From: a bacterium
GTDB lineage: Bacteria > JAHJDO01
Assembly (NCBI GenBank): GCA_023129655.1
Contig: JAGMBN010000028.1
Location: 1 to 11,482 of the forward strand
Direction: 5' to 3'
Length of the DNA: 11,482 bases
Shown: in pieces, positions 1 to 7,154 of the stretch
How the letters are laid out: each line of letters starts with the position of its first letter
How positions within the stretch are numbered: the stretch's first letter is position 1
Notes under the pieces: model-generated
What the model saw: the letters and a program-made list of their open reading frames with translations, nothing else
What the model was told of the DNA's origin: nothing
Database searches by the model: none
Program-made: the position numbers and the translations under genes

Positions 1-2
1 GA

Positions 3-149
3 AAAGGCAATATAATGCATTCTAAAGGTGATCCTGCATTGGCTAAAGCTGAACTGGGTTTTGAAGCAGAAATTGATCTGGATGAAGGGATAAAAAGAAC
101 AATTGAGTGGAGCATGAAAAATAAGGCACAAAGTGACAAAGGCACATAG
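3..149 (+). CDS. NAD-dependent epimerase/dehydratase (SDR family), C-terminal end only
   Basis: The frame is open from the left edge to a TAG at 147-149 and gives 48 residues. They read KGDPALAKAELGFEAEIDL and then DEGIKRTIEW. This matches the usual C-terminal signature of extended short-chain dehydrogenases that act on nucleotide sugars, in which D.xKAkxELGFxPxxxLeeGlxrTIeW closes the substrate-binding domain. The Rossmann fold and the YxxxK site lie outside the window, so the exact substrate cannot be told; a role in surface-polysaccharide sugar synthesis is likely given lptA and lptB downstream. The last residues (after roughly MKNKAQSDKGT) are encoded by the GGCACA repeat array, so the tail may be a repeat-derived extension. 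Family assignment is fairly secure, specific enzyme unknown. Confidence 0.72.
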   Translation, partial: KGNIMHSKGDPALAKAELGFEAEIDLDEGIKRTIEWSMKNKAQSDKGT

Positions 150-223
150 GCACAAAGTAAAAAAAATGTGTTTTCGATTACTTAAAAACTCTGTGCCTCT
201 GTGCCTTTGTGCCTTTGTTCTCC
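123..223. repeat. Period-8 GGCACA inverted repeat array
   Basis: On the left, octamers run at 123-130 AAGGCACA, 131-138 AAGTGACA, 139-146 AAGGCACA and 147-154 TAGGCACA. On the right the reverse complement runs at 192-199 TGTGCCTC, 200-207 TGTGCCTT, 208-215 TGTGCCTT and a decayed 216-223. Between them AAGTAA (155-160) pairs with TTACTT (178-183), so the whole forms an imperfect hairpin. From memory, GGCACAAAG/GGCACAGAG tandem octamers are dispersed in many planctomycete, omnitrophote and deltaproteobacterial genomes. The array spans the end of the epimerase gene and the start of lptA and is translated in both. Confidence 0.8.
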
Positions 224-696
224 TTTCCTCGCTTTCCATTCAAGCTGCTGAAAACAATGAAATACAGAAAATAACAACAATAACCAGCGACAGAATGGAA
301 ATGGATTGGAGCAAGAATATCGCTATTTTCATAGGAAATGCGTTACTTATTGACGAGGACGGCAGGGTAGAAGCAGATAGAATGGAGGTTTTTTTAGTTG
401 CTTCGGACGAAGATGAGAATAAAGAGGATGTTGAAAAAGTTATTGCCACAGGGAATGTCAAAATTACAACTCCTGAGAGAAGGACAAAATCCGGCAGAGC
501 AATATTTCATAAAAAAGATGACATTCTCATACTTTATGATAATCCTGAAGTGTGGCAAAAAGGAACCTGTTTTACAGGAGGAAGAATTACATTTGATCTA
601 AAAAAAGACACTATGGTTATAGATAAAGACGTTCAGGGTTCTATTGAATCTTCTAAGGAGAAAAATGCAGATATTACAGACGAAAAATCTCATTAA
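166..696 (+). CDS. lptA: LptA/OstA-like periplasmic lipopolysaccharide transport protein
   Basis: The product (176 aa from this ATG) is a secreted OstA-like protein. LptA forms the periplasmic bridge that carries lipopolysaccharide from the inner-membrane LptBFGC complex to the outer membrane. Residues 1-28 look like a signal peptide: basic start (FRLLK), hydrophobic core about 9-23, and a possible cut after SIQAA. The mature part has the short beta-repeat pattern of the fold, with ITSDRMEMDW, FIGNALLIDEDGRVEADRMEV and VIATGNVKITTPERRTKSG. LptB follows with an overlap, which supports the name. The start is uncertain: ATG 166 has no clear Shine-Dalgarno, whereas an in-frame GTG at 133 has AAGG six bases upstream and would add 11 residues. 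The signal-peptide core is encoded by the octamer repeat array. The acidic stretch ASDEDENKEDVEK lies in a loop. Confidence 0.85.
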   Translation: MCFRLLKNSVPLCLCAFVLLSSLSIQAAENNEIQKITTITSDRMEMDWSKNIAIFIGNALLIDEDGRVEADRMEVFLVASDEDENKEDVEKVIATGNVKITTPERRTKSGRAIFHKKDDILILYDNPEVWQKGTCFTGGRITFDLKKDTMVIDKDVQGSIESSKEKNADITDEKSH

Positions 697-1387
697 GGAA
701 TATTCTCACAAGAGAGTTGTAGATAATCTAAGTATTCAGGTTCGCACAGGAGAAATTGTTGGATTGCTTGGACCAAACGGAGCGGGAAAAACAACTACTT
801 TTTACATGATCGCAGGTCTTATAAAACCGGACGGAGGCAAGATTCTTTTTAGTGATGAAGATATAACATCCTGTCCTATGTCAGAACGCGCAAGAAAAGG
901 GCTGGGATACCTATCTCAGGAGCCTTCAATTTTCAGAAAACTTACTGTTAGGAATAACATTTTCGCAATACTGGAAACACTTCCTTTAACAAAAAATGAA
1001 CGTGAAGAAAGATTGCTTGAACTGCTTAATGAGCTTAATATTGCTCATCTCAAAAATCGCAAGGCTTATACACTCTCAGGAGGAGAAAAGAGGAGAGTGG
1101 AAATAGCAAGGGCTTTGGTAACTCGTCCATCCATTCTTCTGCTTGACGAACCTTTTACAGGAATAGATCCAATAGCTGTGGTTGATATACAGGGAATCCT
1201 AAATGATCTAAAGAAAAAAGGCTATGGTGTACTTATTACAGATCACAGTGTCAGAGAAACGTTAAAGATTACAGATCATGCTTACATTATTCATGACGGT
1301 CAAATCCTCACCGCAGGAACCCCTAAAGAAATACTATCACACAAAGGCGCCCGCAAATCATACTTTGGAGAAGATTTTTCACTTTAG
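665..1387 (+). CDS. lptB: LptB, ATPase of the lipopolysaccharide export ABC transporter
   Basis: A cytoplasmic ABC ATPase of 240 aa, the usual LptB length. It powers extraction of lipopolysaccharide from the inner membrane with LptF/LptG. Visible motifs are Walker A GPNGAGKT (36-43), Q-loop SQEPS (Q85), signature LSGGE (137-141), Walker B LLLDEP (158-163, catalytic E162) and the H-loop histidine in ITDHS (H194). The C-terminal YFGEDFSL is typical of LptB. The start at 665 was chosen because AAGGAG (655-660) sits just upstream; the frame opens at a TTG at 644 but that would be placed before this site. It overlaps lptA by 32 bp, indicating coupled expression. The last 24 bases of the gene recur exactly at 7155-7178. 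Confidence 0.95.
   Translation: MQILQTKNLIKEYSHKRVVDNLSIQVRTGEIVGLLGPNGAGKTTTFYMIAGLIKPDGGKILFSDEDITSCPMSERARKGLGYLSQEPSIFRKLTVRNNIFAILETLPLTKNEREERLLELLNELNIAHLKNRKAYTLSGGEKRRVEIARALVTRPSILLLDEPFTGIDPIAVVDIQGILNDLKKKGYGVLITDHSVRETLKITDHAYIIHDGQILTAGTPKEILSHKGARKSYFGEDFSL
1364..1387 (+). repeat. Direct repeat, left copy: 3' end of lptB
   Basis: The final 24 bases of lptB, including its TAG stop, are identical to 7155-7178 in the same orientation. Similarity continues weakly upstream (8 of 11 bases at 1353-1363 against 7142-7152, with two extra T in the right copy) and stops at the stop codon. This is what left and right attachment-like ends of an insertion into a gene 3' end look like, with the left copy keeping lptB intact. 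Confidence 0.75.
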
Positions 1388-1420
1388 AATATTCTTTTTC
1401 CAAAAATCCACAAAAAACAC

Positions 1421-1449
1421 TTGACAACTATTTTGGGTTATGTTTTAAT
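1421..1449 (+). promoter_or_regulatory. Sigma-70-type promoter of the lacI operon
   Basis: A perfect TTGACA (-35, 1421-1426) is followed after exactly 17 bases by TTTAAT (-10, 1444-1449), with TG at 1441-1442 giving an extended -10. Transcription should begin near 1456, inside the palindrome at 1453-1472. It leaves a leader of about 30 bases with no recognisable Shine-Dalgarno before ATG 1485. Confidence 0.75.
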
Positions 1450-1452
1450 TAG

Positions 1453-1472
1453 TTACTAAACTAATTTAGTAA
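1453..1472. promoter_or_regulatory. Palindromic operator, probably for the LacI-family regulator
   Basis: TTACTAAA-CTAA-TTTAGTAA is a perfect inverted repeat of 8-bp arms around four bases, 20 bp in all. A second, overlapping inverted repeat (TTAGTT-ACTA-AACTAA) lies at 1449-1464. Both sit over the expected transcription start, where a repressor would block initiation. LacI-family operators are palindromes of about this length, usually with a central CG, which is missing here. Assignment to the adjacent regulator is inference from position. Confidence 0.65.
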
Positions 1473-1484
1473 ACGCATTAAAAA

Positions 1485-2534
1485 ATGAAAACAAAAAGAG
1501 TTCTTCAGAAAGACGTAGCAAAGGTCGCAGAGGTTTCCAGAACTGCTGTTTCTTTAGTGCTCAATGATCAGGCTAATACTGGAATTTCCGCTGAAACCCG
1601 CCAGAGGATTTTGGCAGCCAGCCATAAACTATCTTATAAGATGCCTGTTATACCTCAGGAATCGCGGACTGGAGTCATTGGGATAGTACCTAGTAGATAT
1701 ATTCCCGATTTCTTCATTGATCCATACTATTTGAAAATCTATGAAGCATTCAACGATGAATTAAAAAAGGAAGGTTATCTATCCAGCTTTATCCCCATGG
1801 AAGAAAAGTTTGGACGGAACTGCTCTATTCCTGAAAGCATCTATAAAAGAAAGCTGGATGGCATAGCTGTAATGGGTACAATTTCCGAAGAGTTCATAAA
1901 AAAACTCAGCGCGCTTAAACTCAAAATAGTTCTGGTAAGTTTTTCATGCAGGGAACTTGACTCAGCATGGTTTGATAATCTCACGGTTGTCAGCAAAATT
2001 CTTGATTATCTTTTTTCTCTCGGACATCGCAGAATTGCCTTGATCACGCCTGAATCAAAAGGAGTTAATTTCGCTTTAAAGGAAAAGGCTTTTTCTTCCT
2101 TTAGAAAATCCAGAAATCTTTCTTCTCATTCCAATCCTGTTTTTAGAATTGATTTCAATACCGAAAAAAGTGCTTATGAGAAGATTAAGTCTTCAATTTC
2201 GCAAATTAGAAAGATAGGTATTACAGCTATTTTGGGAGCGGATGACCTTCTGTCATTTGGAGCGATTAAAGCGCTGACTGAATCAGGTTTTAGAGTACCC
2301 CATGATATAAGTGTAGCAGGCATAGATGATATTGATGAAGCAAAACTATTTCAAATACCTTTAACTACAATGCAAATTCCAAAAAAGGAAATGGGTAAAC
2401 TTGCGGCTGAAATTTTAATTGATAAAATTGAGAACGAGAACATTCCATGCCGGAAAATATCACTTTCATCCAAACTGATTATCAGAAAATCAACCTGTCC
2501 CGTAAATAAAAAACCAACAAGGAAAGGAAACTGA
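1485..2534 (+). CDS. LacI/GalR-family transcriptional regulator
   Basis: A 349-aa DNA-binding regulator of normal length for the family. Residues 7-26 (LQKDVAKVAEVSRTAVSLVL) are the LacI helix-turn-helix, and residues about 34-52 lead into the hinge helix that reads the minor groove. From about residue 62 (TGVIGIVPS) a periplasmic-binding-protein-like effector domain follows, with the conserved ILGADDLLSFGAIKAL and VPHDISVAGIDDIDEA segments near its end. The ligand is unknown, probably a sugar or sugar derivative given the genes behind it. It is the first gene after the promoter and palindrome, with only 3 bp to the FAD oxidoreductase, so it probably represses its own operon. The start has a weak ribosome-binding site (only A-rich sequence). 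Confidence 0.92.
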   Translation: MKTKRVLQKDVAKVAEVSRTAVSLVLNDQANTGISAETRQRILAASHKLSYKMPVIPQESRTGVIGIVPSRYIPDFFIDPYYLKIYEAFNDELKKEGYLSSFIPMEEKFGRNCSIPESIYKRKLDGIAVMGTISEEFIKKLSALKLKIVLVSFSCRELDSAWFDNLTVVSKILDYLFSLGHRRIALITPESKGVNFALKEKAFSSFRKSRNLSSHSNPVFRIDFNTEKSAYEKIKSSISQIRKIGITAILGADDLLSFGAIKALTESGFRVPHDISVAGIDDIDEAKLFQIPLTTMQIPKKEMGKLAAEILIDKIENENIPCRKISLSSKLIIRKSTCPVNKKPTRKGN

Positions 2535-2537
2535 GTT

Positions 2538-3977
2538 ATGAAAGCAGGAAAGCTGTATGAACAAGCAAGAGAAATTTCAGTAATAGAAGACGCAGATGTA
2601 GTAGTGATCGGAGGCGGTCCCGGCGGATTGCCTGCTGCGGTTGCGGCTGCGCGTCAAGGGGCAAAAACCGTGCTTATTGAAAGATACGGCGTGCTTGGGG
2701 GGCTGGCTACAACAGGTCTTATGGGTCCGTTGTATGGATATGCTCCGGTTGGAAATGCTCTGTATCACGCAGACAGAAACAAGTTAGAGAAAAATGCCTC
2801 ACTACTGGGTGGTATTCCGATGGAACTGGTTCGGAGGCTGCAGAAAATTGACGGGGCTTTTCAGGATGATAAAATATCATGGGAGTCTGTTCAGTTTGAC
2901 CCGGAGCTGTTTAAATTTGTCTGCGATGATATTGTTACAGAATCAGGCGCTATTCTTTTTCTGCATGCATGGACAGTAGACACTATCGTGAACAACAACA
3001 GGATTGAAGCAGTTGTTATTGAAAGCAAGTCAGGCAGGCAAGCTATTAAGGGAAAAGTGTTCATTGATGGTACGGGTGATGGAGACGTTGCATGGTATAG
3101 CGATTGTTCATATAAAAAAGGACGTCTCGGCGATGGAATAACTCTAAGTATGGGTTCCAGGTTCAGGATAGGCGGACTGAGAAAAAGAACGCCTGAAGAA
3201 TTGAAAGAATGCGAAGAGATTACTCGTGAAGGAATACGAAAAGGCGAACTTGCCTGTATGAACGAAAGTGACTTTACTGATAATGGATCTTCTCTCCGCG
3301 ACACAGACAGTTGTCCTGATATCACACGCTCAAAAGGAGACGGCACCAGCATGCTGGATCTCACTCGTTGTGAACTTGATATTAGAAAACAGACACTGAA
3401 TATTGTGGAATTCATGAAGAAAAACGCGCCAGGTTTTGAAAACAGCTATCTTATTGACAGCCCCGCGCAGGTCGGCGTTCGGGAAACTAGGCAGATATCA
3501 GGTGAATATTTTCTGACAACCGAAGATGTTACCAATGTCAGAAAATTTCCTGATACAACAGTGGCGCGCGGATGTTGGTTTCTTGATATGCATTGCTGTA
3601 TGGGTTATCATCATCCCGGCCCGTTTGAAGATGCGATCTGTTCAATCAACTGCAAAGTTGACAAGCCATGTATACTGCATACGGATAAGTATAAGCATCT
3701 AGCCCTTAAATCTTCATATTTACCTGAAGGCGAGTATTATGATATCCCTTATGGATGCCTGGTCGCGAAAGATGTTGATAATCTGCTGATTTCAGGCCGT
3801 TGTATTTCAGCTTCTCATGAAGCTATGTCTTCCATACGAGTAATAGCCACGTGTTTTGCCATTGGTGAAGCAGCGGGAATAGCAGGCGCGTTAAGTATCA
3901 ATCAAAAATCTGATCTTAAGAATTTAAATGTTAAGAAACTACATGATGAACTTCGCAAAGCAGGAGTACCGTTATAA
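2538..3977 (+). CDS. FAD-dependent oxidoreductase (FAD_oxidored, PF12831 type)
   Basis: A 479-aa cytoplasmic flavoprotein of a family common in carbohydrate clusters; the substrate is not known. The N-terminal dinucleotide-binding site is VVIGGGPGGLPAAVAAA (G25-x-G27-x-x-G30) with E48 in VLIERYG to hold the FAD ribose. The second FAD segment is FIDGTGDGDVAW near residue 178. The C-terminal signature is IPYGCLVAKDVDNLLISGR, SASHEAMSSIRV and GEAAG (443-447), as in this family. A Cys/His-rich stretch (MHCCMGYHHPGPF) lies in the substrate domain. AAGGAAA lies upstream of ATG 2538, and the gene begins 3 bp after lacI, so the two are co-transcribed. A role in oxidising a sugar or cyclitol next to the Gfo/Idh enzyme is inference. 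Confidence 0.88.
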   Translation: MKAGKLYEQAREISVIEDADVVVIGGGPGGLPAAVAAARQGAKTVLIERYGVLGGLATTGLMGPLYGYAPVGNALYHADRNKLEKNASLLGGIPMELVRRLQKIDGAFQDDKISWESVQFDPELFKFVCDDIVTESGAILFLHAWTVDTIVNNNRIEAVVIESKSGRQAIKGKVFIDGTGDGDVAWYSDCSYKKGRLGDGITLSMGSRFRIGGLRKRTPEELKECEEITREGIRKGELACMNESDFTDNGSSLRDTDSCPDITRSKGDGTSMLDLTRCELDIRKQTLNIVEFMKKNAPGFENSYLIDSPAQVGVRETRQISGEYFLTTEDVTNVRKFPDTTVARGCWFLDMHCCMGYHHPGPFEDAICSINCKVDKPCILHTDKYKHLALKSSYLPEGEYYDIPYGCLVAKDVDNLLISGRCISASHEAMSSIRVIATCFAIGEAAGIAGALSINQKSDLKNLNVKKLHDELRKAGVPL

Positions 3978-3987
3978 GGGAAGGAAC

Positions 3988-5160
3988 ATGAGCAAATTAA
4001 AAATAGGTATTATTGGCTGTGGCAGCAGAATACGTGGTGTGATTAAAAATTTTAATATGTACGGTGATGAATATGAAATTACCGGAATAGTTGATCCGCG
4101 TGGAGAAAAAATAAAAAAGGATAATCCTGAATTACTTAAAAATGCTGTTATATATTCAGACACAGAACATATGATGGAAAAGGCAAAACTTAATGGTGTT
4201 ATGATTGGAACCCATTGCAATCTTCATACAGAGATGGCTTGTAGAGTTACCAAATATAACATTCCGATATTTTTAGAAAAGCCGGTTGCTATAAGTTTTG
4301 ACCAGATTAAGATGCTACAGAAGGCATTTAGAACTTTTTCTGCTCCTGTTGTTATTTCTTTTCCATTGCGTCTAAGCCCTATACTTCAAACTGTAAAAGG
4401 AATTGTTGATTCAGGAAAAATTGGCAGTATTGAACATATCGTAGCTTTTAATGATGTACCGTATGGCTTGGGATATTATAGTAAATGGTATCGCAGCTAC
4501 AATGAGACTGGAGGGTTGTTTTTGCAAAAAGCTACGCATGACTTAGATTATATATATTATTTGTTAGGCCAAAAGCCTAAAATAATTTGCGCTATGAATT
4601 CCAGAAGAATTTATGGCGGAAACAAATCAGGGGATTTAAAATGCATAAACTGCGATGAACAGATTTCATGTCAAGAAAGTCCATTTAATGAGTTTTATAA
4701 GAAATTTAAAGGTTCAAAAGTTGAAAATGATAAAAACAGATTATGTGTGTTCAGCAAGGCAGTTGAAATTGAAGATGTAGGAAATTGTATTATTGAATAT
4801 GAAAATGGAGTTCAGGCAAGCTATACACAGAATTTTTTCGCCAGAAATGATGCTGCTAGAAGGGGAGCGCGGCTTTATGGACATAAAGGAACCATTGAAT
4901 TTGACTGGTATCAAAATCAGATTAAAATTTATAATCATATTATGCCAACAGTGGAAGTTATTAATTTTACTGGAAACATGTCGCATTTTGGTGGGGACAG
5001 AGAGTTTATCTATGATTTTCTGATGGCTATGAAAGAAAATAAGTCCTCACGTACCACACTTAATGACGGTATCATAAGCGCTTTAACCTGTCTTTATGCA
5101 AGAGAATCTGCCCGAAATAAAGTTTTTTACAACAACATAAATAATTGGGAAGAAGTGTGA
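3988..5160 (+). CDS. Gfo/Idh/MocA-family oxidoreductase with a four-cysteine insert
   Basis: A 390-aa NAD(P)-dependent sugar oxidoreductase. The Rossmann motif GIIGCGSRIRG (G7, G10, G12) opens the protein, the family EKP motif is FLEKPVAIS (E97-K98-P99, with K98 the expected catalytic lysine), and H184-D185 in KATHDLDYIYYLLG is the usual second active-site pair. A cluster C219-x2-C222-x5-C228 with C253 (RLCVFSKA) resembles a metal-binding knuckle seen in a subgroup of these enzymes. The start was placed at ATG 3988 because AAGGGAAGGA (3976-3985) lies just ahead; an upstream in-frame ATG at 3928 would overlap the flavoprotein gene and lacks such a site. The gene begins 10 bp after its neighbour, so it belongs to the lacI operon. 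The substrate is unknown. Confidence 0.88.
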   Translation: MSKLKIGIIGCGSRIRGVIKNFNMYGDEYEITGIVDPRGEKIKKDNPELLKNAVIYSDTEHMMEKAKLNGVMIGTHCNLHTEMACRVTKYNIPIFLEKPVAISFDQIKMLQKAFRTFSAPVVISFPLRLSPILQTVKGIVDSGKIGSIEHIVAFNDVPYGLGYYSKWYRSYNETGGLFLQKATHDLDYIYYLLGQKPKIICAMNSRRIYGGNKSGDLKCINCDEQISCQESPFNEFYKKFKGSKVENDKNRLCVFSKAVEIEDVGNCIIEYENGVQASYTQNFFARNDAARRGARLYGHKGTIEFDWYQNQIKIYNHIMPTVEVINFTGNMSHFGGDREFIYDFLMAMKENKSSRTTLNDGIISALTCLYARESARNKVFYNNINNWEEV

Positions 5161-5232
5161 AATGAGCAGCTCTATGAGAGGTGGTAGAGAGCTTGAAAAG
5201 ATCAACGTTAACGTAAATGGAGGAATCATATT

Positions 5233-6311
5233 GTGTCTACTCGACTTAAAGTGTCGTTTATTGGCGCGAGAAGTGCCGTATTTACAAAAAATCTAGTTTT
5301 TGACCTTCTTTCTTATATGGAGTTGAGCAGTGCATGGGAGATATTGTCGGCCCAGGTGGTGTATTTAGAGGGATAAGAACCATACCTGTACTGCTGGATA
5401 TCTGTCGTGAAATGAAAGAGCTTTGTCCTGACGCGTATCTGTTCAATTACGTAAACCCTATGGCAATAAACACTCGGGCTCTCTATGAAATTGCGGACGT
5501 TAAGGTTGTAGGCATTTGCCATAGTGTTGTTGGAACAACAAAACAGCTTGCCGGATATCTGAATATTCCTTTTAATGAAATCACATATTTTGTTGCCGGT
5601 ATAAATCATATGGCGTGGTATTTGAAGCTTGAACACAACGGAAAAGACCTTTATCCTGAGTTATTTAAGCAGGCGAAAAAAGCGGACATATACAACAAGG
5701 ACATGGTCCGTTTTGATATTATGAAGAACTTTGGTTACTTTGTGACAGAATCAAGTTGCCACTTTTCGGAATATGTTCTATATTTCAGGAAAGATAAAAA
5801 AATTATTAAGCAATACAAAATTCCGACAAAATTAGGTTATCAGTGGGTAATAAAGGGTTGGGGGAAACAAAAACAATATGTCAAGGATGTGATTAGCGGC
5901 AAAGAGAAAGTGACCCAGGGATATTCGGGAGAATATGCCGCTGATATTATTCACTCGCTTGAGAGCGGACAACCGCGAAGTATAAATCTGAATGTCAAGA
6001 ACAACAATTTCATTACCAACCTTCCAAATGACGCATGCGTTGAAATCCCTTGTCTGGTTGATGGCTCAGGAATACATCCAGTTCATATCGGCGATCTTCC
6101 TCCACAGCTTGCCGCTCTTGACAGGATAAATATAAATGTCCATGAACTTGCGTCAAAAGGCGCTTTAAGTTTTGATAGGGAAGTGATTTTCCAGGCAATC
6201 GCCCTTGATCCGAACACCAGCTCTGTCCTGTCATTGCCAAGAATCAGGGAAATGGTTGATGAGATGTTTGAAGTTGAGAAGAAATATCTGAGAGATGAGT
6301 TTTATGATTAA
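5233..6311 (+). pseudogene. Glycoside hydrolase family 4 (alpha-galactosidase/galacturonidase-like), internally deleted
   Basis: GH4 enzymes hydrolyse glycosides by an NAD+- and Mn2+-dependent redox route. A start with a good Shine-Dalgarno (GGAGG 5219-5223, GTG 5233) gives STRLKVSFIGARSAVFTKNL and FDLLSYMELSS, the normal GH4 N-terminus, then runs into a stop at 5374-5376. The rest appears in another frame from 5334: MGDIVGPGGVFRGIRTIPVL, NYVNPMAIN (41-43 of that frame), the metal-site CH in VGICHSVVG (62-63) and GINHMAW, through to the stop at 6309-6311. About 80 residues expected between ELSS and GDIVGPGG are missing, including the second half of the NAD fold, and the frame is shifted. The NAD loop reads GARS rather than the usual GAGS. 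The 325-aa downstream part might still be translated from ATG 5334 but should be inactive. A stem (AGCTCT 5168-5173, AGAGCT 5188-5193) lies just upstream. Confidence 0.8.
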
Positions 6312-6338
6312 GACATTGGTAAAGCGCAAGGTAATATT

Positions 6339-6908
6339 CTAAAGTAATTTTTCGAATTCATCCTCTATCTTTAATATTTTAACCCATTTTTCAATGTAAT
6401 TTAAATCAAGGTTTTCGTTATTTAATTTATATATACTCTCAGAATCTTTAATTTGTCTTTCTGAACCACCAGCAGATTTACTCCAAAGAAGTTTTGATAT
6501 AATAAGATCTTCGGGACTTATGACGAAAATCTCTTTGTTTTGAAAGTTGATCTTAATTTTATTCTTGAACTTTTCTATTTCATAACTATCTTCTTCCAGT
6601 GGGATGAGATCAACTTTAAAACCAGTTTTATTGAGTATTATATTGAACATGCTCTTACATAAAATAGACTTTTCTGCTTCTTCAATATCAACATAAGCAT
6701 CATTTTTAATGAGCTTCAAAAAAGGCATGATTTGCTTACTATGAATTTGAATTAGAATGTCAATATCCATTGTTGTCCTAATATGACCCCAAAATCCAAC
6801 AGCGGAACCGCCGGTAATCATATAAGGGATATTTACTGACTCTAATTTATCGCAAATCCATTCTAGCGTTTCAATGAATATATTTTTCTCATTTTTGACT
6901 TCAGGCAC
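6339..6908 (-). CDS. Nucleotidyltransferase-fold protein (AbiEii/DUF6036-like)
   Basis: A 189-aa protein with the minimal nucleotidyltransferase signature: G33-G34-S35 in ITGGSAVGFWG, then D48 and D50 in TTMDIDILIQ, and a third acidic residue at D100 in FKVDLIPLEED. The later SPEDLIISKLLW and RQIKDSESIY segments match AbiEii-like/DUF6036 proteins, some of which are toxins that modify tRNA or proteins by NMP transfer. All three metal-binding acids are present, so it may be active. The start is GTG at 6906-6908 with AAGGA nine bases upstream. It overlaps the small upstream gene by 46 bp, and both are read from the promoter at 7118-7146, convergent with the GH4 remnant. Toxin function is inference; it could be a housekeeping-like transferase. 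Confidence 0.75.
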   Translation of the reverse strand: MPEVKNEKNIFIETLEWICDKLESVNIPYMITGGSAVGFWGHIRTTMDIDILIQIHSKQIMPFLKLIKNDAYVDIEEAEKSILCKSMFNIILNKTGFKVDLIPLEEDSYEIEKFKNKIKINFQNKEIFVISPEDLIISKLLWSKSAGGSERQIKDSESIYKLNNENLDLNYIEKWVKILKIEDEFEKLL

Positions 6909-7072
6909 TGCTCTAATTCCTTATTGTTAATATTTTGATTTTTATATCTAAGTCCTGCTTTCATGGCTTCAAATTGATCGCTAATTAATTGAATCATTAA
7001 GGAAAACCTATCAGAAGGAGCTTTTTTCTTAAGTAAATCTAATTGTTGTATTTCGGAATGAGTCAAGTACAT
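6863..7072 (-). CDS. Small helical protein paired with the nucleotidyltransferase
   Basis: A 69-aa, mostly helical, charged protein: MYLTHSEIQQLDLLKKKAPS, then DRFSLMIQLISDQFEAMKAG, LRYKNQNINNKEL and a basic tail. The pattern '..kR..l...l.....a.kaGlR..np..s..e' is one I know from short genes placed directly before AbiEii-like nucleotidyltransferases, where an antitoxin or partner role has been proposed; I know no established name. The ATG at 7070-7072 was chosen because GGGAG lies ten bases upstream; a GTG at 7091-7093 is also in frame but would place that site inside the gene. The 46-bp overlap with the next gene implies coupled translation. The predicted leader is about 40 bases. Confidence 0.65.
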   Translation of the reverse strand: MYLTHSEIQQLDLLKKKAPSDRFSLMIQLISDQFEAMKAGLRYKNQNINNKELEQCLKSKMRKIYSLKR

Positions 7073-7117
7073 TACGAATATTCTCCCATTCACTGTTGCT
7101 ATACGCTGACAAATTGA

Positions 7118-7146
7118 ATTATAATTTATCTATACTAGCTTGTAAA
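7118..7146 (-). promoter_or_regulatory. Strong sigma-70-type promoter of the nucleotidyltransferase pair
   Basis: Read on the minus strand, TTTACA (7146-7141), a 17-base spacer and a perfect TATAAT (7123-7118) precede the small gene, with the start expected near 7111. The -35 lies in the part of the sequence that is weakly similar to the end of lptB, so the duplication may have supplied it. Confidence 0.75.
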
Positions 7147-7154
7147 GCACACTT

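Noticed and set aside
123..223. Regular repeats suggesting a CRISPR array
   Set aside because: The period is 8 bp with no spacers, the two halves are inverted, and there are no cas genes; it is a tandem octamer element.
644..664. Upstream TTG start for lptB
   Set aside because: It lies ahead of the AAGGAG site at 655-660, which fits ATG 665 and gives the normal LptB N-terminus.
2891..3415. Long minus-strand open frame (174 codons) inside the FAD oxidoreductase gene
   Set aside because: It is antisense to a gene with clear family motifs, shows no domain of its own and has Ser/Leu-rich shadow composition.
5162..5296. A 44-codon frame (MSSSMRGGRELEKINVNVNG...) between the Gfo/Idh gene and the GH4 remnant
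   Set aside because: No recognisable family, weak ribosome-binding site, and it overlaps the well-supported GH4 N-terminus in another frame; it may be a remnant but cannot be supported as a gene.
1388..7154. A classical integrative element or prophage
   Set aside because: No integrase, transposase, excisionase or phage gene is present; only the boundary repeats suggest insertion.
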